Origin: an uncultured Amylibacter sp.
GTDB lineage: Bacteria > Pseudomonadota > Alphaproteobacteria > Rhodobacterales > Rhodobacteraceae
Reading direction: 5' to 3'
DNA: 60,824 nt
Assembly (NCBI GenBank): GCA_905182285.1
Contig: CAJJAY010000007.1
Coordinates: 1 to 60,824 of the forward strand
Position 1 is the first letter of the stretch. Each line of letters opens with the position of its first letter. A program made the translations under genes and the position numbers. The notes under the pieces are model-generated. The model did not search any database and had not been told where the DNA came from. It was given only the letters and a program-made list of their open reading frames with translations. Shown here piece after piece: positions 7,595 to 16,461 of this stretch.

Positions 7595-9181
7595 TTAGTT
7601 GAATTGGTTCATAGTGTTGTCTTCACCGGCTGCTTTTAATGCTGCTTCACCTGCAAAGTATTCTTTATGATCATCGCCAAGATCAGATCCTGACATATTT
7701 TGGTGTTTAACACAGGCTATGCCTTGGCGAATTTCTTTGCGTTGAACGCCTGACACGTAACCTAACATTCCCTCTGAACCAAAATACTCTTTAGCTAAGT
7801 TATCTGTTGATAATGCAGCTGTATGGTATGTTGGCAGAGTAATGAGGTGATGGAATATGCCAGCATCTCTTGCTGCATCAGCTTGGAAAGTTTTGATTTT
7901 TTCATCAGCGGCAATTGATAAATCTGTTTCATCATAATCAACTGACATCAAGTTTGCACGTTCATATGCAGAAACGTCTACGCCATCTTCCTGCCAGGTG
8001 TCATATACTTGCTGGCGGAAATTTAAAGTCCAGTTAAATGATGGTGAATTATTATAAACTAATTTGGCATTTGGAACAGTTTGCTTAACTCGGTTTATCA
8101 TTTCGCCAATTTGGCCAATATGTGGTTTTTCTGTTTCTATCCAGATCATATCAGCTCCATTTTGCAATGAAGTTATTGAGTCTAAAACACAACGATCTAC
8201 ACCAGTACCTTCTTTAAATTGGAAAAGATTAGATGGTAAACGTTTTGGACGCATAAGTTTGCCATCTTGTTTGATTACAACATCGCCATTACCCATTGTG
8301 TCTAGTGTTACCTCATCGCAATCAAGGAAGCTGTTATATTGATCACCTAAGTCACCAGGCTCTTTAGTTACTGCTATTTGTTTTGTTAGGCCTGCCCCAA
8401 GGCTATCAGTACGTGCAACAATTATGCCATTATCAATGCCAAGCTCTAAGAATGCATGACGGCAAGCGCGAATTTTTTGTAAGAAATCTTCATGAGGAAC
8501 AGTAACTTTACCGTCTTGATGGCCACATTGTTTTTCATCTGAAACTTGGTTCTCTATTTGTAGAGCGCAAGCACCTGCTTCAATCATTTTCTTGGCAAGT
8601 AAATATGTAGCTTCAGGATTTCCAAATCCTGCATCGATATCTGCAATTATTGGAACTACATGTGTTTCGTAATTATCAATTTTTGATTGTACATGCGATC
8701 TTGTGGCAGCATCTGGAGCTGCGTCTAGTTCTCGAAACAATCCACCTAATTCACGTGCATCTGCTTGTCTTAAAAAAGTATAAAGCTCCTCAATTAAGGC
8801 GGGAACAGATGTTTTTTCGTGCATTGATTGATCAGGTAATGGGCCAAATTCAGATCTTAGAGCTGCTATCATCCAACCTGATAAATATAGGTACTTACGT
8901 TTAGTTGTCCCAAAATGTTTTTTTATAGCAATCATTTTTTGTTGACCTATAAAGCCATGCCAACATCCAAGGGATTGTGTGTATTGTGAGCTATCTGCGT
9001 CGTATGCAGCCATGTCTTCTCTCATGATATCTGCAGTGTATTGAGCAATTTCTAAACCTGTTCTAAATCGGTTTTGCATTCTCATGCGTTGAACATGCTC
9101 TGGATTAATAGCATCCCATGAAGAACCATTTTCAGATTTTAAATTGTTTATAGTATCAAGTGATGTCCCGTCGTATGCCAT
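7595..9181 (-). CDS. aceA: Isocitrate lyase, long form
   Basis: A 528-residue isocitrate lyase, which splits isocitrate to glyoxylate and succinate as the first step of the glyoxylate shunt. The catalytic motif appears as KQCGH near residue 218, with the active-site Cys, and is followed by QDGKVTVPHEDF. IADIDAGFGN supplies metal ligands. The length and the KQCGH variant match the long subtype known from Pseudomonas and Acinetobacter rather than the 434-residue E. coli form. The ATG at 9181 has a GGGGAAAG ribosome binding site. The gene is divergent from an ScfR-type regulator, and the intergenic region carries repeated TTGTAAA boxes, so that regulator probably controls it. With acetyl-CoA synthetase elsewhere in the window it supports growth on acetate. 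Confidence 0.97.
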   Translation of the reverse strand: MAYDGTSLDTINNLKSENGSSWDAINPEHVQRMRMQNRFRTGLEIAQYTADIMREDMAAYDADSSQYTQSLGCWHGFIGQQKMIAIKKHFGTTKRKYLYLSGWMIAALRSEFGPLPDQSMHEKTSVPALIEELYTFLRQADARELGGLFRELDAAPDAATRSHVQSKIDNYETHVVPIIADIDAGFGNPEATYLLAKKMIEAGACALQIENQVSDEKQCGHQDGKVTVPHEDFLQKIRACRHAFLELGIDNGIIVARTDSLGAGLTKQIAVTKEPGDLGDQYNSFLDCDEVTLDTMGNGDVVIKQDGKLMRPKRLPSNLFQFKEGTGVDRCVLDSITSLQNGADMIWIETEKPHIGQIGEMINRVKQTVPNAKLVYNNSPSFNWTLNFRQQVYDTWQEDGVDVSAYERANLMSVDYDETDLSIAADEKIKTFQADAARDAGIFHHLITLPTYHTAALSTDNLAKEYFGSEGMLGYVSGVQRKEIRQGIACVKHQNMSGSDLGDDHKEYFAGEAALKAAGEDNTMNQFN

Positions 9182-9192
9182 TGCTTTCCCCT

Positions 9193-9386
9193 TTGTAAAA
9201 AAATTACTAAATTTTTTAGTAATTCATAGATATAATAAATCATATTCATAAACTTCTAATTTACTTGTGGATTTATTTACAAATTATTTCCATATAATAA
9301 TGGAATTTACTTGAATATTTAAAGTAATGTTGTAATAAATTGTAAAAAATACTTTGTAAAATTGTAAAGATTGTAAAGATTGTAAA
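9193..9386. promoter_or_regulatory. Repeated TTGTAAA boxes between aceA and the ScfR-type regulator
   Basis: The 205-base divergent gap holds TTGTAAA at 9193-9199, 9340-9346, 9354-9360, 9362-9368, 9371-9377 and 9380-9386, and its complement TTTACAA at 9276-9282. The last three copies are spaced exactly 9 bases apart and run into the start codon of the regulator gene at 9387, where no clear Shine-Dalgarno is seen. The copy at 9193 is 12 bases upstream of aceA. A 10-bp inverted repeat (AATTACTAAA, 9202-9211 and 9215-9224) lies in the aceA leader. These are candidate operators for the adjacent regulator, inferred from position and from recurrence at the second ScfR locus. Confidence 0.7.
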
Positions 9387-10793
9387 ATGAATATTCAGAA
9401 AATATTTGCTGGGCCAAGAATTAAAAAAATCCGAAATTCGATTGGATTAAGTCAAAGTGCTATGGCAAATGAATTAAATATCTCTCCAAGCTATTTGAAC
9501 TTAATAGAACGAAATCAACGCCCTATTACGGTTCAATTAATACTGAAACTATCAAAAACTTATAATATATCCCCTGAAGAATTAGAGGGAGATGCAGATG
9601 GAACTGTATCTGCTCTTAAAGAAGTATTCTCTGATTCTTTACTTCAAGGAGAATTACCTGGATATGAAGAGCTTTTCGAAGTTGCCGACATAGCGCCAAA
9701 TGTTGCAAGTGGTATTAAAAAGCTGCATGAGGGATATAGGCAAGCCTTACAAAGACTTTCAGAGCTTAATGCAGGCATGACGGAAGGACTAGATGTTAGC
9801 CAAACTGCTTTACCGACAGACTTAGTTCAGAGTGCAATGGAAAGTAGAGATAATTACTATGATAATTTGGATCGTGCAGCTGAAAAATTAGCGTCAGAAT
9901 TAGACTTAGGCAGCGGTATGTTTGCGGCCCTTCAGGATAGGCTATTAAAAAATCATCGTATTACAGTGCAAACACTTCCAATAAATACAATGCCAGAATG
10001 GACACGAAGGTTTGATAAGCATTCAATGCGATTATTTATATCAGACAGACTAAATTCGTATGGTCGTGTTACTGAGCTTGCATGTTATTTAGTTAATTGT
10101 GAGTTGAGGAGTGAAATTGATAATGCAGTATTGAGATTAAATTTGAAATCCACTGAAGCAATTAAAGCTGGTATAATTGAATTAATGAATTATGCGGCTT
10201 TGGCTTTGCTATTGCCTTATAAACGTTTTTTCCAAACATCGCAGAGAATGAAATATGATGTAGAGGCTATTGCAAAAAGATTTGATGTTTCTTTTGGAGA
10301 AGTTGCATATCGAATGACCACCTTAAGTAGAAAGGAAATGGAAGGGATTCCATTCTTTCTTCAAGAAGTTGATCAAGCAGGGAATAAAGTTCGAAGATTA
10401 GGTTCAAGGGGTTACCCAAAAAATACATTTGGTGGGCAGTGTCCAAAGCTATCGATATTTAAAGCAGTTTCTCTACCTCAACAACTCCTCACTCAAATCG
10501 TAGAAAGTCCAGATGGCCAAGCATATTTCACATTAAACCGTTCAACTAAGCAAAGTGGAGGAGCTTATGGCGAAAATATGCGCCAAACTGCTATCATGCT
10601 AGCATGTGAAGCTGAATTTATAACTGACATGATATATGCATCAGGGGGTGCTGTTGATCGTGCGGATGTTGGTCAAAACTGTCGTTTATGTGAACGGCCT
10701 CATTGTGCTCAAAGGGCTGAACCACCTATTGCTAGGCCCATGATGTTTGATGGTGCAGAAAATAGTATTTCAGCATTTAATTTTAAGGTTTAA
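9387..10793 (+). CDS. XRE-family short-chain acyl-CoA regulator (ScfR/RamB-like) of the glyoxylate shunt
   Basis: A 468-residue transcription regulator. An XRE helix-turn-helix occupies about residues 10-65 (IKKIRNSIGLSQSAMANELNISPSYLNLIERN). A long central region follows with the IrrE/DUF955-like and DUF2083-type arrangement of short-chain fatty acyl-CoA regulators, ending in a Cys-rich tail with NCRLCERPHCAQR. Relatives such as RamB and PccR respond to acyl-CoA or acetate status. It is divergent from aceA and faces repeated TTGTAAA boxes that abut its own start, which suggests control of aceA and autoregulation. Its stop overlaps the converging permease gene by 4 bases. A second, shorter homologue lies at 14929-16221. 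Confidence 0.9.
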   Translation: MNIQKIFAGPRIKKIRNSIGLSQSAMANELNISPSYLNLIERNQRPITVQLILKLSKTYNISPEELEGDADGTVSALKEVFSDSLLQGELPGYEELFEVADIAPNVASGIKKLHEGYRQALQRLSELNAGMTEGLDVSQTALPTDLVQSAMESRDNYYDNLDRAAEKLASELDLGSGMFAALQDRLLKNHRITVQTLPINTMPEWTRRFDKHSMRLFISDRLNSYGRVTELACYLVNCELRSEIDNAVLRLNLKSTEAIKAGIIELMNYAALALLLPYKRFFQTSQRMKYDVEAIAKRFDVSFGEVAYRMTTLSRKEMEGIPFFLQEVDQAGNKVRRLGSRGYPKNTFGGQCPKLSIFKAVSLPQQLLTQIVESPDGQAYFTLNRSTKQSGGAYGENMRQTAIMLACEAEFITDMIYASGGAVDRADVGQNCRLCERPHCAQRAEPPIARPMMFDGAENSISAFNFKV

Positions 10794-11542
10794 TTATATA
10801 AATATGATCGGCGAATTAAATCTAAACCCATAATCAGAAATAAAACTAAAATAAATTTTTTGAAAACTATTTCTGACATTTTATTTCGAATTTTTTCACC
10901 TAACCAAAAACCTACAAATGTAGGCAGTAATAGAAAAATTGATAATATTGATAATTCTTTATTTAAGTGACCTTGTGCCAGATAGGCAAGCAAAAGTGGT
11001 ATAGATCCAATAAAAAATATTAAGCCACTTACACGCACAAACTCTTCTTTTGGTATGCGTCTTGCCGCTAAATAGATTGCCAATGGAGGTGCCCAAACAG
11101 AAGTTAACCCTCCCATAACGCCAGCAAAAAAACCAGATATAATCTGAGCTTTTTGGTCATGCTGAATTGGAATAAATGGAGCATTTTTAAAAATGTTTGC
11201 AATTACAAATAATAAAACTGAAGCGCCTAAAAAACCTATTAAAATATTATCGCTTACTTCGGTTGTTTTATTTACTGTTAGCCATACAAATATTATTAAC
11301 ATAAAAATAAACGTGAAATATTTTTTAAACGTTGGGTATATATTTCCTGAACGATAAATCTGCCAAGCATTTGTAAAAATTAGAGGAAATATTAATAATG
11401 CAATTGCCATTCTTGGAGCGATTGTAATGGTCATTAAGCCCATTGCAGCTGTTGGCAAACCTAAACCTGCTGCACCCTTTATTATACCTGCTAATAAAAA
11501 AATTGAGGAAAGTAACAAAATAAAAAATATTTGATCTGTCAA
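10790..11542 (-). CDS. TSUP-family permease (TauE/SafE-like)
   Basis: A 250-residue membrane protein with about eight hydrophobic segments and the duplicated glycine-rich motif of the TSUP family (LAGIIKGAAGLGLPTAAMG near the N-terminus and FFAGVMGGLTSVWAPPLAIYL in the middle). Family members export or import sulfite, sulfoacetate and other small organic anions. It is the last gene of a minus-strand run that includes the sensor kinase, 45 bases downstream of it. A carboxylate or sulfonate cargo is possible, but the substrate cannot be deduced. Family assignment is good. Confidence 0.85.
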   Translation of the reverse strand: MTDQIFFILLLSSIFLLAGIIKGAAGLGLPTAAMGLMTITIAPRMAIALLIFPLIFTNAWQIYRSGNIYPTFKKYFTFIFMLIIFVWLTVNKTTEVSDNILIGFLGASVLLFVIANIFKNAPFIPIQHDQKAQIISGFFAGVMGGLTSVWAPPLAIYLAARRIPKEEFVRVSGLIFFIGSIPLLLAYLAQGHLNKELSILSIFLLLPTFVGFWLGEKIRNKMSEIVFKKFILVLFLIMGLDLIRRSYLYN

Positions 11543-11587
11543 AACAAACTTCTATGAAATGCAAACATAAGATACCTTAAAATAAAA

Positions 11588-14248
11588 TTAATTTAATGGT
11601 ATCTGAACTTGAAATTTAGCGCCAGCTTTACTTTCCAAACATAATAATGACCCACCTAAATTTTTCATAATTTCTTTACTAATAGCAAGGCCAAGGCCAA
11701 CGCCACTCGAATTTTCTGTGGAGGATAATTTTGTGAATTTTTCAAATATTATGGCGCGTTCAGCTTTGGGTATACCTGGTCCATTATCTTGGAAAGTAAT
11801 ACACAATTTATTATTAATTTTTTCACAATTGATTTCTATTAAAGGTTGATTTTTATCATTATATTTTATTGCATTAGTAATTAAATTTATAAAGACTTGA
11901 GATAAACGGTCAGCATCTGTTTGAATCTCTGTCTTATTTAAATCTATATTAGTTTCTAATATTGCATTTGAGATTGAAATTGTTTGTTGTGTTGATTGGA
12001 GTGCAATTTCCAGTACATTATTTAACTCTATTTTTGAAATGTTCAGTTTAACTTGACCACTTTCTAAAAAGCTTAAATCTAATATCTCATCTAGTAGTCG
12101 TGTTAAACGTTTGCTCTCATCATTTATAATCGTAGAAAAGTATTTTAATTGATCTTTTTCTAATTCTTTATTTGATTGCAATATTTCTGAAAAGGATCGG
12201 ATTGAAGTCATTGGTGTTCTTAATTCATGACTCACATGACTTAAAAATTCATCTTTTTGAGTGCTTAATTTTGTAAGTTTATTATTGGCAATTCTAAGTT
12301 CATTTGCTGCTTTTGTTAATTCTTTTGATTGCTCCTCTAGCCGTGCTGAATATTCAATTACTTGAACTGTCTCATCTGCTACTGCAATCAAGTCTTCAAC
12401 AGTTATTGATTGATTGCCTACAGCTTGAGTTATCATCGAGTGAGCTGTTGCGGCTCCAACAGAGCCTGCAAATTTTTGTTCCAATGTCTCCATCAGTTCT
12501 ATATTTATTTCAGGCAAACCTTTTTGGCCTTGTTTATCTGAAAACTTATCAAACAGGATTTGAGCATCTTTTCTACCTAGAATACGTTGTGCAAGTATGA
12601 ATAAATCATCTGGAGTAACGCCATCTCCAACGGATCTTATATTTGATTTTTGCCCATAAACATTAATAAATTTTTGTCCTTGCAATCTTTCAAGAGGAGA
12701 GGGCGTGGAGGTAAGAGAAATAATAATAAAAACTAATGCGTTTAAGAAAATAGACCAAAAAACTGCATGTGTTAACGGGTCATTAATGCTTATCCCAAAC
12801 AAAGCTTGAGGCCTAAGCAAAGAAATACCAAATGGACCATGATTTAATATATCAGAACTGAGAATAAATTCACCGCCAAAGCTTGGTAGAAAAGATGAAT
12901 AAACCCATATGATAAAACCAGTGGAGATTCCAAAAATAGCACCCTTTCGAGTTGCATTTCGCCAAAATAATGCACCTATTAAAGCCGGTAGTACTTGTGC
13001 AACTCCTAAAAAAGCAATCAATCCAATAGAAGCAAGTGCTGTGGTGCCGCCAGTAAGGATGTAATAGAGATATCCAAAGCCAATAATACAAGCAATACTG
13101 AAACGCCTTGAACGTAAAAGAACTGTTCGGACATCGTCACTTTCAGGGTTTCTTTTTTGAACAGCATAAAGCCACAAAGGTAAAACTATATGATTTGATG
13201 CCATGGTTGATAATGCAATCGCTGCAACAATTACCATTGATGTAGCGGAAGAAAAACCGCCAAGAAATGCTAAAGCTGCTAACATCCCTTGATTTTCTGC
13301 AAGTGGAATTGTTAAAACAAATAAATCTGGATTAGATCCTTCAGGCAAGATATTTAATCCAGTGGCTGCAATAGGTAAAACAAAAATACACATTAATAAT
13401 AGGTAAAGTGGGAATGCCCAACTTGCAGTTGCTAGATGCTTTTCTGCGCTATTCTCAACGACAATGACCTGAAACATTCGTGGTAAACAGATTATAGCTG
13501 TAGCGGACAAAAATGTTAAAGTTACCCATCTTGGTGAAAAAACTTTATCCGTAACGGGAATATTTTTTTCCATAAGATTTAGTATACTAGATGGACCATC
13601 ACTGAGCCCCCACACTACAAAAATCCCTACAGATATAAATGCAACGAGTTTAACAATTGCCTCCAATGCAATAGCAGTTACAACACCATGATGTCTTTCA
13701 TTAGCATCCAAATTTCGTGTTCCAAACAGTATCGTAAATAATGCAAGTCCAGCTGCAATAAATAATGCTGCAATAGCGGAGCTATACTCTGTGTTGGAAT
13801 TTTCTGTAAAAACAGCAAAACTTAATGTTAAAGATTGTAATTGAAGAGCTATATAAGGAGTGGAGCCAAAAATTGCTAACAAGGTGACAATTACACCTAG
13901 AGTGTTACTTTTGCCGTAGCGAGATGATATTAGATCAGCAATTGATGTTATTCTTTGGGTTCTACCGATACGCACTAATTTTCTTAAAAACCACCACCAA
14001 CCAACAAATACAATTGTTGGCCCTAGATATATTGCTAAAAATTCAAATCCATTAAGAGCTGCAGAGCCCACAGATCCATAAAAAGTCCAGGCTGTACAGT
14101 AGACTGAGATAGAAAGAGTATAAATCAAAGGCGATTGTAAAAAGCCTAATTTACTTTGACGAGCGCGGCGTTCAGCAAGCCCAGCAACTGCGAAAAGAAA
14201 ACCAACGTATATCAAACATATTATTACAATTACATTTGAGCTTAACAT
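11588..14248 (-). CDS. Sodium:solute symporter-STAC-histidine kinase fusion, CrbS-like sensor
   Basis: An 886-residue sensor with an SLC5-type symporter domain of about 13 membrane segments (residues about 1-515). A STAC-like linker follows (about 545-630, with AQRILGRKDAQ and FAGSVGAATAHSM), then a coiled coil and a histidine kinase core. The H-box is FLSHVSHELRTP with the phospho-His near residue 674, the N-box LITNAIKYND is near 790, and DNGPGI and GVGLGLAI follow. No receiver domain or clear PAS domain is fused. In CrbS relatives this architecture controls acetyl-CoA synthetase expression. Here the receiver is a separate gene three positions earlier on the same strand, and acs lies in the opposite unit. 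The start overlaps the stop of the upstream small gene by 1 base. Confidence 0.92.
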   Translation of the reverse strand: MLSSNVIVIICLIYVGFLFAVAGLAERRARQSKLGFLQSPLIYTLSISVYCTAWTFYGSVGSAALNGFEFLAIYLGPTIVFVGWWWFLRKLVRIGRTQRITSIADLISSRYGKSNTLGVIVTLLAIFGSTPYIALQLQSLTLSFAVFTENSNTEYSSAIAALFIAAGLALFTILFGTRNLDANERHHGVVTAIALEAIVKLVAFISVGIFVVWGLSDGPSSILNLMEKNIPVTDKVFSPRWVTLTFLSATAIICLPRMFQVIVVENSAEKHLATASWAFPLYLLLMCIFVLPIAATGLNILPEGSNPDLFVLTIPLAENQGMLAALAFLGGFSSATSMVIVAAIALSTMASNHIVLPLWLYAVQKRNPESDDVRTVLLRSRRFSIACIIGFGYLYYILTGGTTALASIGLIAFLGVAQVLPALIGALFWRNATRKGAIFGISTGFIIWVYSSFLPSFGGEFILSSDILNHGPFGISLLRPQALFGISINDPLTHAVFWSIFLNALVFIIISLTSTPSPLERLQGQKFINVYGQKSNIRSVGDGVTPDDLFILAQRILGRKDAQILFDKFSDKQGQKGLPEINIELMETLEQKFAGSVGAATAHSMITQAVGNQSITVEDLIAVADETVQVIEYSARLEEQSKELTKAANELRIANNKLTKLSTQKDEFLSHVSHELRTPMTSIRSFSEILQSNKELEKDQLKYFSTIINDESKRLTRLLDEILDLSFLESGQVKLNISKIELNNVLEIALQSTQQTISISNAILETNIDLNKTEIQTDADRLSQVFINLITNAIKYNDKNQPLIEINCEKINNKLCITFQDNGPGIPKAERAIIFEKFTKLSSTENSSGVGLGLAISKEIMKNLGGSLLCLESKAGAKFQVQIPLN

Positions 14249-14499
14249 TAATCAGTATCCAGATCATTTTTAAGCAATTTTGCCATTATAAATGCTAATA
14301 TTATAAATATTCCCCACGCACCAAATATATAAAAAATTACAGATGTGAAATTAACCTTTTCTAAATTTCCAGTGAAGCCATTTAATAAAGGAGAAACAAG
14401 TAAACAAATAGCTAAAATTGGAATGCCGAGGGAAAGTTCAGTAATTTTACGCAACTTTCGTCTTTTAACATCACGTTCTGCACTTGAACTTTTATTCAT
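14248..14499 (-). CDS. Small two-helix membrane protein between receiver and symporter-kinase
   Basis: An 83-residue protein with a charged N-terminus (KRRKLRK), two hydrophobic segments at about residues 25-42 and 52-74, and an acidic tail. Its start overlaps the response regulator stop by 4 bases and its end abuts the sensor start, so translation is probably coupled. Acetate symporters of the SLC5 type often have a small two-helix partner upstream (DUF485 or DUF4212 proteins). This may be the equivalent partner of the symporter domain in the sensor. That is inferred from size, topology and position; I cannot assign it to either family by sequence. Confidence 0.8.
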   Translation of the reverse strand: MNKSSSAERDVKRRKLRKITELSLGIPILAICLLVSPLLNGFTGNLEKVNFTSVIFYIFGAWGIFIILAFIMAKLLKNDLDTD

Positions 14500-14864
14500 A
14501 ATTTTAACATGTGTTTTATTTGTTGTATCAATTCAGCATTATCAAATGGTTTTGTCATAAACTCATTTACACCAGCGTCTTCAGCGGCTCTTCGATCTTT
14601 TTTTTGTCCTTTGGCAGTTAACATTAAAACAGGTAATTCAGCTATTAATTTTGTTGACCGAATATCTTCAAGAATTTTCATACCACTTACGTTTGGAAGC
14701 ATAATATCTAGTATTACAAGGTCTGGATTGGTGTCTTTTACAAATTCTATTGCTTTAGCGCCGTCTGAAATTGATTTTACTATAAAGCCTTCTTTTTCTA
14801 AAATAAAAGACAGTGCTTCTATGATAAATGGTTCGTCTTCAATGATTGTTATCGTTTTTTTCAC
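14496..14864 (-). CDS. Stand-alone response regulator receiver (CheY-like)
   Basis: A 122-residue single-domain receiver. The acidic pocket is Glu9-Asp10, the phosphoacceptor is Asp53 in VILDIMLPN, Thr83 lies in MLTAK and the conserved Lys is Lys105 in MTKPFD. No output domain follows, so it must act by protein contact or as a phosphate sink. It lies 65 bases downstream of the ScfR-type regulator gene and directly upstream of the small membrane protein and the histidine kinase, which is its likely phosphodonor. In CrbS/CrbR systems the regulator carries a LuxR-type DNA-binding domain, which is absent here. Confidence 0.93.
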   Translation of the reverse strand: MKKTITIIEDEPFIIEALSFILEKEGFIVKSISDGAKAIEFVKDTNPDLVILDIMLPNVSGMKILEDIRSTKLIAELPVLMLTAKGQKKDRRAAEDAGVNEFMTKPFDNAELIQQIKHMLKL

Positions 14865-14928
14865 GTCTTTCTCCCCAAAGGATGTGAAACACTATCCTAA
14901 CCTAAATCAATAATGGTGCAATTTATTT

Positions 14929-16221
14929 TTAACTTAACAGGTATGAAGCCCTACGAGAGTTGCAATCTAATCTTGAACATACAGTACATTGATGGCCAAC
15001 ATCTAGTTGAGGTGTTTGATCATATGCTATCTTTGGTAGCATATTATAATCAGTTGTAAAAAGCATTATGGCTTCTGTTAGAGCAGGCATACCCACTCGA
15101 GCTGCCTCGGTTGGATAAGCAAAGCTGATGGTATGAAAGCGATCACCCATTGGCATATCTAGCATTGCTCGAATGGGCTGAAGCGGTTGTGATAAGCTTC
15201 TATAAACTGGCCATAATGGGCATGCACCCCCATATCGAGGTAAACTAAATGAATTTAGTTGTTTACGATACAAAACCATTCCTGATGCATCACATTGTAT
15301 CAATCCAAATTGAGGTATATCTTTACCGATAGGTAAATGAGCCAATCTAAAGCATATCGAGAGTATATCAGTATTAAAGTGATTGGCTAATGAAATTGCA
15401 TCATATTTATATTCAAAAGCTGTATCTAAGAATAATTTAATTGGAAGATTTTGAGCCATTTTCATATAGGAATTTAATGAACTCTTAGTTTTAATTATTT
15501 CATCTGGAGATAAAGTTAATGATGATAAAACTTGATCAACATTTTTTTTACCATTTTCTAAATCATCAATGTAATATTTATTTTTTTCTAATAAAGCTTC
15601 GAATGGAGATATGTCGAAGGAAGTTACTTGTTGTTCTGATGTGGGTTCAAAATAATCAAAAATATCTTCTGCTGTTTTTGATAACTTTAAAGATTCTTTT
15701 GCTAAGTTATCAATAAAATTTTTAGCGATTTTTTCGGACATTTTAGGATTGGAAGCTAATATATCAGCTGTAGATCTTATTGTTGTAATATTAGATAATA
15801 AAAGATGCATCGCTTCTGCAAAATAGGGATCATTTTTTAATTGATCTGAAAGCACAGCAAACTCTTCATCTCTAATATTTATTTGATCACTTTGTCTTGC
15901 TATTAGTCTAGCAAAGCCAGGAAATCGGGCGGAAAACTCTTCTATTCTATCATCTTCAGTTTTAATTTTTTTATTACGCAAAGCTGCTGTTTTTACGCGA
16001 TCTATGAGGTCTTGATTCATTCCATCAGATAACTCTGATGGTTCGACTTTTAAGGCTCTAGCGATTGTGTTTAAAGTTTTGCCTGCGATTCTTCGTCGAT
16101 TATGTTCTATTAGATTCAAATACGATGCAGAAATGCCAGCAGCATGAGCTAAATCTTTTTGGCTAAGACGTAAAGCTTTCCTATTTTCCCTAATACGAGT
16201 TCCTAAAAGAGCACCCACCAT
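14929..16221 (-). CDS. Second XRE-family short-chain acyl-CoA regulator (ScfR-like)
   Basis: A 430-residue regulator with an XRE helix-turn-helix at about residues 8-62 (LGTRIRENRKALRLSQKDLA). The tail has CTVCSRLDC, matching the Cys pattern of the 468-residue homologue at 9387. The middle (KLFLDTAFEYKYDAISLANHFN) resembles the DUF955/IrrE-like part of such regulators. It is the first gene of a minus-strand run with the receiver, small membrane protein and symporter-kinase, and is divergent from the ABC importer-acs unit. A perfect palindrome containing TTGTAAA half-sites begins 29 bases upstream of its start. It probably regulates both directions; the effector is presumably an acyl-CoA, by family analogy. 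Confidence 0.88.
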   Translation of the reverse strand: MVGALLGTRIRENRKALRLSQKDLAHAAGISASYLNLIEHNRRRIAGKTLNTIARALKVEPSELSDGMNQDLIDRVKTAALRNKKIKTEDDRIEEFSARFPGFARLIARQSDQINIRDEEFAVLSDQLKNDPYFAEAMHLLLSNITTIRSTADILASNPKMSEKIAKNFIDNLAKESLKLSKTAEDIFDYFEPTSEQQVTSFDISPFEALLEKNKYYIDDLENGKKNVDQVLSSLTLSPDEIIKTKSSLNSYMKMAQNLPIKLFLDTAFEYKYDAISLANHFNTDILSICFRLAHLPIGKDIPQFGLIQCDASGMVLYRKQLNSFSLPRYGGACPLWPVYRSLSQPLQPIRAMLDMPMGDRFHTISFAYPTEAARVGMPALTEAIMLFTTDYNMLPKIAYDQTPQLDVGHQCTVCSRLDCNSRRASYLLS

Positions 16222-16249
16222 TTTCTAAGACCTTAATTTTTAACGTTTT

Positions 16250-16287
16250 ATATAGTATATTGTAAATTAGTTTACAATATACTATAT
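16250..16287. promoter_or_regulatory. Perfect 17-bp-arm palindrome, candidate ScfR operator
   Basis: An uninterrupted inverted repeat with arms 16250-16266 and 16271-16287 and spacer TTAG. The core is TTGTAAATTAGTTTACAA at 16260-16277. It lies 29 bases upstream of the minus-strand regulator and 147 bases upstream of the ABC binding-protein gene. Its half-site TTGTAAA is the one repeated at the aceA/regulator divergence. From memory, PccR of Rhodobacter sphaeroides, an ScfR member, recognises TTTGCAAA half-sites with a 4-base spacer; this site has the same layout with one substituted position per half. Confidence 0.82.
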
Positions 16288-16410
16288 GAAAAATAAAAAA
16301 GATTTACATAATAATCGTTTATAAACAATGAGTTGTTGAAAAAATTACATTTTAAGATAAAAGTTAATTGTCTAAATGACACTGGCGAGAATTACGAGGA
16401 GGTAATTTCC

Positions 16411-16461
16411 GTGCAGAAACAGGGAGGAAATCTATGTCTAAGTTTACAAGACGTGGGCTAA
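16411..16461 (+). CDS. Possible 16-codon upstream ORF overlapping the binding-protein start
   Basis: A GTG at 16411 stands 7 bases after AGGAGGT (16397-16403), the best Shine-Dalgarno sequence in this region, and opens a 16-residue frame (VQKQGGNLCLSLQDVG) ending at TAA 16459-16461. The frame covers the Shine-Dalgarno (AGGGAGGAAA, 16421-16430) and start (16434) of the binding-protein gene in another frame. It may modulate translation of that gene, or be fortuitous. No peptide similarity supports it. Confidence 0.35.
   Translation: MQKQGGNLCLSLQDVG

Noticed and set aside
9202-9224. 10-bp inverted repeat in the aceA leader considered as a terminator
   Set aside because: It is AT-only apart from one pair, lies upstream of aceA rather than after a gene, and has only a 3-base loop. 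At most it is a protein-binding site.
14509-14913. Open frame of 134 codons on the plus strand across the receiver gene
   Set aside because: It is antisense to the response regulator, whose motifs are complete. Its Ser-rich, low-complexity content is typical of a shadow frame.
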